A DNA stretch of 64,000 bases from the NCBI RefSeq assembly GCF_900636545.1, contig NZ_LR134290.1, forward strand, positions 1 to 64,000, written 5' to 3'. The notes under the pieces were generated by a model. It was not told the origin of the DNA and searched no databases. It was given only the letters and a program-made list of their open reading frames with translations. The translations under genes and the position numbers were made by a program. Of the stretch, positions 49,880 to 56,335 are shown one piece after another. How positions within the stretch are numbered: position 1 is the stretch's first letter; the number at the start of each line of letters is the position of its first letter. Origin of the DNA: Pseudomonas mendocina (lineage in GTDB: Bacteria; Pseudomonadota; Gammaproteobacteria; Pseudomonadales; Pseudomonadaceae).

Positions 49880-50653
49880 AACGGCCGGCATAGCCTTTAC
49901 CTCTACGACGAAGGCAGCTACGACCCGCTGGCGCGCGTCGATGGCCAGGGCGAACATGCGCGCCTGCGCTACTACCACACCGATCCGAACGGGTTACCGC
50001 AGCAACTCACCGAAGACGACGGCCGCTGCATCTGGCAGGCCCGCTACAGGTCTGGGGCAACACCCTGGCCGAAACGCAGGAAAGCTTCTTCGTCGAAGAG
50101 CAGAACCTGCGCTTCCAGGGCCAGTACCTGGACCGCGAAACCGGGCTGCACTACAACACCTTTCAGGTTCTACGATCCGGATATCGGACGGTTTATCAGC
50201 CCGGATCCGATTGGGTTGGCGGGTGGGATCAACCTGTTCCAGTATGCGCCGGAACCGTATGGGTGGGTGGATCCGTGGGGGTGGGTCAGCAACAACCCGG
50301 GCGTATACGATGTGTTTGGTGAGGCAAGGCTTCCCAAGGATATGTATCGTCTCAGCGACTATAAGCATTTTCAGGAATCGAATCGCCAGCTTTACTATCA
50401 GATGAAAAATAATCCGAGTCTTATGGCTCAAATAGAGTCAAAGTATCCGGGAACTTTTGCGCACGTTTCACCAGGGAAACGCGGTGCTTTTAAAGGTACC
50501 GCACCTGCTAGCTTGACATGGCATCACCACGAAAATGTCGGCGGGCTACTTCAGTTAGTAGATTCAAAGGACCATAATTCTAGGCATAAGGATTACCACC
50601 CTTCTAGCCGCGGCGGCAGAAATAAGTGGGGCGGCGGCTCAATTTGTAGGTAA
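49880..50653 (+). pseudogene. Rhs core remnant with WHH-type nuclease tip
   Basis: Bases 49880-50286 are nearly identical to 47564-47970 of the Rhs 2 gene, but with one base lost near 50046 (CGTTATCAG reads CGCTACAG) and one gained near 50160 (AACACTTTC reads AACACCTTTC). The frame is thus broken and restored. After DPIGLAGGINLFQYAPEP and WVDPWGW a different tip follows: TWHHHENVGGLLQLVDS, HKDYHPSSRGGRNKWGGG, the hallmark of WHH nucleases of the HNH/endonuclease VII group. The open frame from 50216 to 50653 covers the end of the core and the whole tip. No delivery domain remains, so it is a displaced tip, usable for recombination into the Rhs 2 gene through the shared core. Confidence 0.85.
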
Positions 50654-50656
50654 AAT

Positions 50657-51007
50657 ATGAAAAAATTTAGATCTCTTGAAGAATTAGTAAAAACCTTCCA
50701 GGCAGAGAGCCAGGAAGAGTGGATATATACCAATATGGAGAAGTGGAATAACTCTTCACAGAGTAATGAGTTTTATATAATCACAGAAGAAGAGATAGAC
50801 GAGCTTGCTGATGATGAAGTGTATGAATCTGAAAATGGTGCTTTCTTACCTAAAGGATTGGAAGATCAAGATCTATATCCGTGGCTACTGACAAGCACGT
50901 TAGAAGGTATATTGCTCAATCTGAGTGGTGGTAAAAACGCACCTTTAGAAAAAATCAGAGGCGCAATAAATTTCTATAGAGAAAATGATACTTTCTTAAG
51001 CGCCTGA
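50657..51007 (+). CDS. Candidate immunity protein for the orphan WHH tip
   Basis: The 116-residue acidic protein starts 4 bp after the WHH fragment and is AT-rich like it. Features are SLEELVKTFQAES, ITEEEIDELADDEVYE, a Pro-Trp-Leu segment (LYPWLLTSTLEGILLNL) and a C-terminal INFYRENDTFLS. The pattern resembles small acidic immunity domains that follow HNH-type tips, but I cannot name the family with confidence. A palindromic element begins at its stop codon. Confidence 0.7.
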   Translation: MKKFRSLEELVKTFQAESQEEWIYTNMEKWNNSSQSNEFYIITEEEIDELADDEVYESENGAFLPKGLEDQDLYPWLLTSTLEGILLNLSGGKNAPLEKIRGAINFYRENDTFLSA

Positions 51008-51067
51008 AAAAGAGCAGATTTCTTTTCGGCCACTGGTGGTGCGGGCCCGAAAAGAAATTTACCCCAT
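51007..51067. repeat. Palindromic element E3, related to E1
   Basis: The core ATTTCTTTTCGG (51018-51029) pairs perfectly with CCGAAAAGAAAT (51047-51058); inner CCAC and GTGG form a second stem. The order CAGATTT-x-TTTTCGGC-x-AC matches the left half of E1, so both belong to one family, with E3 more decayed outside the core. It starts at the last base of the preceding immunity gene's stop. Confidence 0.7.
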
Positions 51068-51082
51068 TTTTATTAAGCAATC

Positions 51083-51442
51083 ATGAGTAATCCTGTTAAA
51101 AAACGACTATTCGATGGCGCTGAAAGCGATTTCTACATGTTCAGCTCAATATTGGATGTGTCAGATTTCGGACCAGTGCTCTTCGACAATCGGCAGGTCC
51201 AGTATTTATGGGAGCTGGGTGAACGGCAGGCCGATGCGCTGGTAGGTCTGATTCCTGGCGCAAGAAAACATATGGATTTTCCGGGCGATACGCCCGCGTA
51301 CAAGCAAGCAAATCTTGCTCTGTACGTGCAACGCGTTACTGGTCGAGACGACAACCACTCGGTGTTCATCGTTGTCGCTGCAGGAGAAGCGCAACCTGCG
51401 CGCTTCGTGATTGATCTGTGTGGCGTGTTTGTGGACGAGTAA
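51083..51442 (+). CDS. Hypothetical protein at the end of the Rhs island
   Basis: 119 residues from ATG 51083, with no clear ribosome site. Contents: MSNPVKKRLFDGAESDFYMF, a central ERQADALVGLIPGARKHMDF and a beta-rich C-terminal half (LYVQRVTG, HSVFIVVAAGEAQPARFVIDL). I do not recognise it. It follows element E3 as other genes of the island follow E1 and E2, so it may be one more displaced immunity gene whose toxin is lost, but base composition is closer to the chromosome than that of the AT-rich modules. Confidence 0.5.
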   Translation: MSNPVKKRLFDGAESDFYMFSSILDVSDFGPVLFDNRQVQYLWELGERQADALVGLIPGARKHMDFPGDTPAYKQANLALYVQRVTGRDDNHSVFIVVAAGEAQPARFVIDLCGVFVDE

Positions 51443-51570
51443 AGCTGCCATCTGATTAGCGTCAGGCTCAAATCAGGATCTTTTGCGATTGCCACTATGG
51501 CGAAAGGCTTACACGTCGAAGCGCAACGGACCTCTCCCGCCGCGGCCGTGGGCTGGTTAATCTACTCACA

Positions 51571-51676
51571 CCTACCGGGAACTGGATGTCCCGAGTCATG
51601 GAAGACAGACCGCGCCAGGACGGCAAACGACAGGATGTCGGAAGGTCTTAAAAAACCCGCTTCGGCGGGTTTTTGT
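51571..51676 (+). ncRNA. Candidate Rsm-type small RNA (CsrA/RsmA-titrating)
   Basis: Four consecutive small hairpins expose GGA in the loop: CGGGA/TCCCG (51576-51593, loop ACTGGATG), GTC/GAC (51595-51606, loop ATGGAA), GCC/GGC (51614-51624, loop AGGAC) and CGACA/TGTCG (51628-51640, loop GGA). A further GGA is at 51640-51642 and an intrinsic terminator follows at once. ACAGGATGT is the high-affinity CsrA/RsmE recognition sequence. This is the architecture of RsmX/Y/Z. The 5' end is my estimate; no clear promoter is seen. A half-site CTTACA of the GacA palindrome lies at 51508-51513, closer than usual, without its other half. Sequence and hairpins are seen; the regulatory role is inferred. Confidence 0.65.
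51651..51674. terminator. Intrinsic terminator of the candidate sRNA, bidirectional
   Basis: AAAACCCGC and GCGGGTTTT form a perfect stem closed by a TTCG tetraloop, with A-run before and T-run after. It works on the plus strand for the candidate sRNA and could also end the converging diguanylate cyclase transcript on the minus strand. Confidence 0.92.
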
Positions 51677-51789
51677 TGCTTGCAGGAAAGTCAGGCGACG
51701 CTGAACGCTGGTAGCCAGGCCTGACTCAGGTCTGTCAGAAGAAAGTTTTTGGCCTTCCAGAAATCACCAGTAAATCTGAGCCCGTTTCC

Positions 51790-52941
51790 TCAGTCCGCCG
51801 TAGCCAGGACCTGTGTATTACGCCCGGCGTGCTTGGCGCGATAGAGCGCGGTGTCGGCCTTCAGCAGCATGCCGGTGATGTCCTCGGCGATGGAGTTGCT
51901 GCTGCCGTAAACACCGGCGCTAAAGCTCAGGGCAATGGTCTTGCTGTCATTCTGCGCCGGGTGCTGGGTCAGGGATTGGCGTAGCTGATCGACCAGCTCA
52001 AGCGCGCCGTCAGCGTAGGTACCAGGCAGGACTAGCAGGAATTCCTCACCACCATAACGACCGATGCTGTCGTTACGCCGCAGCCGTTGCTGCAGATGGT
52101 TCGCGCAGTGCCTGAGTACGGCATCGCCGACCAGATGGCCGTGGCTGTCGTTGATCAGCTTGAAGTGATCCAGATCGAGCATGGCGATGGACAGCGGCGT
52201 GTGCTGGCGGCGGGCGCGCTCCAGCTCGTCGGTGAGTTGTTCGAGTATCGCCAGGCGATTGGGCAATCCGGTAAGCGTGTCGCGCAGGGCGGTCTGGCGT
52301 AGCTCCGATTCGATGCGCTCGCGCGACAGCAGCACCAGGCCGAAGGAGAACATGATGATGGTGGCGGCGCCGAGGGCGACCGATACGGTCTGCTTCAGAT
52401 TGCTGACGTCGTAGTGCATCTCCACCGGCGCGCCGCTGAGGATGACCACCACGCGAATACCCAGGCCGAACAGGCTGATACCTGCGCCGATCATCAGGAT
52501 GCGATGGGCGCGCCCACCGGGCACCGCATGGCGACGGCTCAGATGCAGAATCACCAGGCATTGGCTGAACAGCAGCAGGCAGGCCACTAACTGGCGGGGT
52601 TCCTGAGTATCGATCAGCAGGCTGAGCAGCACGCCTAGCAGCAGCGGGAAGGCAAAGGCCAGCCGCCAGGGCGGGTGCCGGCCGTGGATCAGCGGCAGGC
52701 TGACGGTGTAGAACGCCAGAGCCGTGGACAGCAGCGTGTTGGCCAGTACATAGGTCAGCCACATCGAAGCCAGCCCGAACAGGGTAAAGCCGATATAGGC
52801 CAGTGCATGGGATAGCATGCCCAACCCGGTGGTGAGCATGCCGTCGCGATGACGCAGCTGGCCGACCAGGATCAGACAGCTGCCCATGATCACTGCGACC
52901 AGTGCGACGGCTCCGAACAGTGTCTGGGTGTGGGCGATCAT
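51790..52941 (-). CDS. Membrane diguanylate cyclase (GGDEF)
   Basis: Makes cyclic di-GMP from two GTP. The 383-residue protein has seven predicted transmembrane helices in residues 5-205 and a C-terminal GGDEF domain: DTLTGLPNRLAI, MLDLDHFKLINDSHGH and the active site RYGGEEF, with an inhibitory I-site RRND five residues before it. All catalytic residues are intact, so activity and product inhibition are expected. The membrane part may be a sensor; its ligand is unknown. It is convergent with the candidate Rsm sRNA, and both c-di-GMP and Rsm signalling govern the T6SS/biofilm switch in pseudomonads, though a link here is inference. Confidence 0.93.
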   Translation of the reverse strand: MIAHTQTLFGAVALVAVIMGSCLILVGQLRHRDGMLTTGLGMLSHALAYIGFTLFGLASMWLTYVLANTLLSTALAFYTVSLPLIHGRHPPWRLAFAFPLLLGVLLSLLIDTQEPRQLVACLLLFSQCLVILHLSRRHAVPGGRAHRILMIGAGISLFGLGIRVVVILSGAPVEMHYDVSNLKQTVSVALGAATIIMFSFGLVLLSRERIESELRQTALRDTLTGLPNRLAILEQLTDELERARRQHTPLSIAMLDLDHFKLINDSHGHLVGDAVLRHCANHLQQRLRRNDSIGRYGGEEFLLVLPGTYADGALELVDQLRQSLTQHPAQNDSKTIALSFSAGVYGSSNSIAEDITGMLLKADTALYRAKHAGRNTQVLATAD

Positions 52942-53009
52942 GTCAGCCTTCTTGTTTTCTGGTCTGAATTGACTCTAGTGCAATCCACAATCCCCGTGCT
53001 GGCCTAGGC

Positions 53010-53942
53010 TCAGGCCCACCAGTAACGCACCATATGAAAGAACACGGGCGCGGCGAAGCATACGGAATCGAGACGGTCGAGCATACCGCCATGGCCCTCG
53101 ATCATGTGGCCCCAGTCCTTCACGCCACGGTCGCGCTTGATCGCCGACATCACCAGGCCGCCGGCGAAGCCGAGCAGGCAGACCAACAGGGCGAACAGTG
53201 CGGCCTGCCAGAAGGCGAAGGGGGTGATCCAGCACAGGGTCGCGCCGATCAACGTTGCCAGGGCCACGCCGCCGATAAAGCCTTCCACGGTTTTTGACGG
53301 TGACAGGTTGGGCGCGATCTTGTGTTTGCCGAACAGCTTGCCGCATACGTACTGCAGCACGTCGGAAAGCTGCACGACGATGATCAGCCAGGCGATCAGC
53401 AGCAGGTTGCGCCCCTCGTAGCCGGGGATGTCCAGGGTCAGCAGCGCGGGTACCGAGGAGATGCAGTACACGGCGATCATCAAGCCCCACTGCACCTTGG
53501 CCGCGCGCTCGAGGTAGCGCGTGGTATCACCGCCCAGCGAGGCGAGGATCGGCAGCAGCAGGAACAGGTACACCGGGATGAAGATGGCGAAAAGGCCGTA
53601 CCAATCCAGGGCGATCAGCAGATACTGCATGGGCAGGGCAAAGTAGAAGGCCGCCACCAGTGCTGGATAATCGCTACGCCTTGTCGGTGTCAGCGTCATG
53701 AACTCGCGCAGGGCGTAGAAGGACACGAAGTAGAACAGCACCACGACGCCGATGTTGCCGAACAGGAAGGCGATGCCGATCACCAGCACCATTACCCACC
53801 AGGCGTTGATCCGCGCATTGAGATTGTCGATCACCGGGTTCGGCTGATCGCCACTGCGCCGCTTGAGGACGAAGCCGACCAGGCTGGCCAGCAGGAGCAG
53901 GGCACCGATACCGGCGAATAGCAGCAGGGTATTGCGATCCAT
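53010..53942 (-). CDS. CdsA-like phosphatidate cytidylyltransferase (YnbB type)
   Basis: Predicted to form CDP-diacylglycerol from CTP and phosphatidate in the inner membrane. The 310-residue polytopic protein has the family motifs SPSKTVEGFIGG and the C-terminal signature KRDRGVKDWGHMIEGHGG followed by LDRLDS. The housekeeping cdsA normally lies beside uppS and dxr, so this is a paralogue. It is the last gene of a six-gene minus-strand unit with a CDP-alcohol phosphotransferase at its start, matching ynbB in E. coli ynbABCD. It begins 1 bp after the preceding gene ends. Confidence 0.9.
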   Translation of the reverse strand: MDRNTLLLFAGIGALLLLASLVGFVLKRRSGDQPNPVIDNLNARINAWWVMVLVIGIAFLFGNIGVVVLFYFVSFYALREFMTLTPTRRSDYPALVAAFYFALPMQYLLIALDWYGLFAIFIPVYLFLLLPILASLGGDTTRYLERAAKVQWGLMIAVYCISSVPALLTLDIPGYEGRNLLLIAWLIIVVQLSDVLQYVCGKLFGKHKIAPNLSPSKTVEGFIGGVALATLIGATLCWITPFAFWQAALFALLVCLLGFAGGLVMSAIKRDRGVKDWGHMIEGHGGMLDRLDSVCFAAPVFFHMVRYWWA

Positions 53943-53943
53943 C

Positions 53944-54564
53944 TCAGGCCTCCTCGGGTGCCAGTGCCAGCAGGGCGTTGCGTGCGCGTTCCAGGAAGGC
54001 GTCCTTGCCCTCCCCCTCGATGGGCTCCAGCGCGGCGCCGAAACTCAGGGTGCACAGCAGAGGCAGCGGCAGCGCGCGGCCCTTGGGCATCACCCGATTC
54101 AGGTTGGCGATCCACACCGGCACCAGCTCCACGTCGGGGCGCGCCTGGGCTAGGTGATAGAGGCCACTCTTGAACGGCAGCAGCGGCTCGTCGCCGAGGT
54201 TGCGCGTGCCCTCGGGGAAGATGATCAGCGAGTCACCTCCATCCAGCGCATCGAGCATCGCCTGCAACGGGTTGGTGCCTTCCTTGCGCTCGCGGTCGAC
54301 CAGCACGCCATTGAATACGTTATTGATCAGGAAGCTGCGTACGCCCGGCTTCTGCCAGTAGTCGGCGCCAGCCACCGGTCGGGTACGCTTGCGCAGCTCC
54401 GGCGGCAGCGACGCCCAGAGCAGGACGAAGTCGCCATGGCTGCTGTGGTTGGCGTAGTACAGGCGCTGCGTCGCCTGCGCGGTACTGCCGAGCCACAAGG
54501 CTCGGGCACCGGTCAGCAGGCGAGCCGCCGAGGTGATGGCGAAAGCGGTCAATGCGGCGAGCAT
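53944..54564 (-). CDS. 1-acyl-glycerol-3-phosphate acyltransferase-like protein (PlsC family)
   Basis: Predicted lipid acyltransferase. The 206-residue protein has the catalytic NHx4D block (NHSSHGDFVLLW, about 38-49) and the second motif IFPEGTRN, with a hydrophobic N-terminal anchor. It is shorter than the housekeeping PlsC at 58999-59766. In E. coli the ynb cluster lacks such a gene, so it is an addition. Together with the neighbouring CdsA paralogue it could supply a dedicated phosphatidate or modify the final lipid. Substrate unknown. Confidence 0.87.
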   Translation of the reverse strand: MLAALTAFAITSAARLLTGARALWLGSTAQATQRLYYANHSSHGDFVLLWASLPPELRKRTRPVAGADYWQKPGVRSFLINNVFNGVLVDRERKEGTNPLQAMLDALDGGDSLIIFPEGTRNLGDEPLLPFKSGLYHLAQARPDVELVPVWIANLNRVMPKGRALPLPLLCTLSFGAALEPIEGEGKDAFLERARNALLALAPEEA

Positions 54565-54573
54565 GGCGACTCC

Positions 54574-55008
54574 TTAAGCGAAAACGATGAAGATTCCGAG
54601 CACAACGACTGTGACCTGTAGCAGCAGACACAGCGCCTGTTTGCGTAGCAGGCCGAGTGCGCCCTGAGCGCGCAGGCTCCAGCTGCGGTCAGCCTGTTGC
54701 GCATTTTGCAGCCCCAGATTCTGTAGCGCCTGATCCAGGGCATGGGTCTGGCTGTCGAGCTGGTCGCCGGATTCGGCCAGGCGCTGGAACAGCTCGGCAT
54801 CCAGCGCCACACGCAGCGCCCAGTATTTTTCGGCCAGGCCGGCGACCAGCAGCGCTGCGCAGAGCAGCGCCAGCATCAGGCTTGGCGGTGCACCCAGCCA
54901 TGGCGCCAGGCCGAAGGCCACAGCGACTAGACTCAGCGCGCTGGAAAAATGATCGAGGCTGCGCCCGCGTCGTAGCAGCGCGGCGACCAGCAGCAGATCA
55001 GCCTGCAT
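54574..55008 (-). CDS. Small membrane protein of the ynb-like operon
   Basis: A 144-residue product with hydrophobic helices at about 20-60 (two) and 120-144, separated by a soluble helical segment (RLAESGDQLDSQTHALDQALQNLG) cut here at 95-115 that could form a coiled coil. It overlaps the stop of the preceding phosphatase gene by 11 bp. I do not recognise a family. Its conserved placement within a lipid operon suggests an accessory role in the membrane. Confidence 0.7.
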   Translation of the reverse strand: MQADLLLVAALLRRGRSLDHFSSALSLVAVAFGLAPWLGAPPSLMLALLCAALLVAGLAEKYWALRVALDAELFQRLAESGDQLDSQTHALDQALQNLGLQNAQQADRSWSLRAQGALGLLRKQALCLLLQVTVVVLGIFIVFA

Positions 55009-56335
55009 GAGCGACCTCCAGTTCGGTGCCCACGTCGAGCATGGCCTGCAGCGCTGCCAGATGCTGCGGGCCGAGTACGACCTGTGGTCGGGCCTGGCGG
55101 ATCAGCTCTACGGCGGACTCGACGCTCTGGCAGCGGCCGCTATACAGCAGCCAGGCGGCCACGGCTGTGGCGCTGCGCGAATAACCCAGGGCGCAGCACA
55201 CCAGCAGCGGGCCGTTATGACGCAGCCGTTCGATGGCCTCGGCAGCGCGCTGGCAGGTCAGTGCATCCGGCGCCACCAGATCCAGTGACGGCAGACTGCA
55301 GTAGGCACGCGGTGTGCGCAGCAGCGGCAGTTCGGCGCACAGGTCGACCACGGCGGCATAGTCATCGAGATCGCCCGTGCCCGGCAGGCGGCCAAGGTAA
55401 ATGCCCTCTACCACCTGGCAAGGCGCCGGCTGGCGCAACGTCCACAACCGCGAATTGACCCAGGCGCCGAGCAGATAGGGAGCAAGCAAGATCGTGGCGG
55501 CCGGGCTGAGGCGCCCGTCGGCCTGCTTCTGGAAGCCGCCAGCGCCGAACAGCAGGTAGTTGAGCGCGACCATCGCCAGGGCAACGGCGGGCCAGAACAG
55601 CCAGAGCCAGGCGCCACCCAGATTGACCGCCAGCGCCGTGCACAGCAGCGCTCCGAGGCTGTAGCGCAGCGCCAGTCGCCAACGGCGAGGATCGCTGGCC
55701 AGGCGTATCTGCTTCAGCGGCGTATCGCCCTGCAGCGGCAATAACCATAAGCAGAAGAAGCCGGCCAGCGCCCCGGTGGGTACGTCGATAAAGTGATGCT
55801 GCCAGGTGGTCAGTACGGAAATGCCGATCAGCGCCATCCACAGGTGCAGCAAACCGCGTAGCCACAGGTTGCGCGTGTGATTGGCGAACATCGCCCAGAT
55901 GATCACCAACAGGGTGATATGCAGCGACGGCGCCTGGTTGAAGGGTTTGTCGAAGCCCATCAGTACGTCGAACATCAGGCCGAAGGTGCCGTCCAGCGGT
56001 GGCCGCTCGAAGGTAAAGCGCAGCGGCCAGAGCAGGAAGCAGGCGACGCAGATGACCTGCGCGGCGAGCAGGCGCAGGGCATGGCGATCCATCTCGCGGC
56101 GGCAGGCCGGCAGCAGGAAGGACAGGCCGTAGAGCAGGTCGATCGACCAGTACGGCACGATGGTCCAGGGCCACAACGGGATCTGTGGTTCCCAGGCGAA
56201 GACCAGGCTACCGACGTCATCGCGCTGCCCGCTGATCCAGTTGGCGAAACCGTAGCTGGCGAAGAACAGCGGGCCGAGCAACATCAGCCAGAGTACGCCG
56301 CGCTTCCACAATCCTTGTCCGCGGGCGTGCTCCAT
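54998..56335 (-). CDS. PAP2-dual-specificity phosphatase fusion (YnbD type)
   Basis: The 445-residue protein joins a polytopic PAP2-like domain (KPFNQAPSLHITLLV, HHFIDVPTGALAGF; the PSLH and H-x3-D residues form the lipid phosphatase site) to a C-terminal cysteine phosphatase domain with the CX5R loop VCCALGYSRSAT. Start ATG 56335 (MEHARGQGLWKRG) overlaps the preceding stop by 1 bp; the longer open frame from 56377 lies within the upstream gene. This fusion is diagnostic of ynbD. It could dephosphorylate a lipid or lipid head-group intermediate such as a phosphatidyl-alcohol phosphate. Confidence 0.9.
   Translation of the reverse strand: MEHARGQGLWKRGVLWLMLLGPLFFASYGFANWISGQRDDVGSLVFAWEPQIPLWPWTIVPYWSIDLLYGLSFLLPACRREMDRHALRLLAAQVICVACFLLWPLRFTFERPPLDGTFGLMFDVLMGFDKPFNQAPSLHITLLVIIWAMFANHTRNLWLRGLLHLWMALIGISVLTTWQHHFIDVPTGALAGFFCLWLLPLQGDTPLKQIRLASDPRRWRLALRYSLGALLCTALAVNLGGAWLWLFWPAVALAMVALNYLLFGAGGFQKQADGRLSPAATILLAPYLLGAWVNSRLWTLRQPAPCQVVEGIYLGRLPGTGDLDDYAAVVDLCAELPLLRTPRAYCSLPSLDLVAPDALTCQRAAEAIERLRHNGPLLVCCALGYSRSATAVAAWLLYSGRCQSVESAVELIRQARPQVVLGPQHLAALQAMLDVGTELEVAHAG

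Noticed and set aside
49734..50405. 223-codon plus-strand frame across E2 and the Rhs remnant
   Set aside because: It is the wrong frame of Rhs core DNA; the same DNA aligns in another frame with the Rhs 2 protein.
48786..51067. CRISPR-like repeats
   Set aside because: The three palindromes differ in sequence and spacing (about 1 kb apart) and have no unique spacers between short regular repeats; there are no cas genes.
51497..51724. 75-codon plus-strand frame overlapping the candidate sRNA
   Set aside because: It runs through the intrinsic terminator and has no ribosome site or recognisable sequence; the GGA-hairpin RNA explains the region better.
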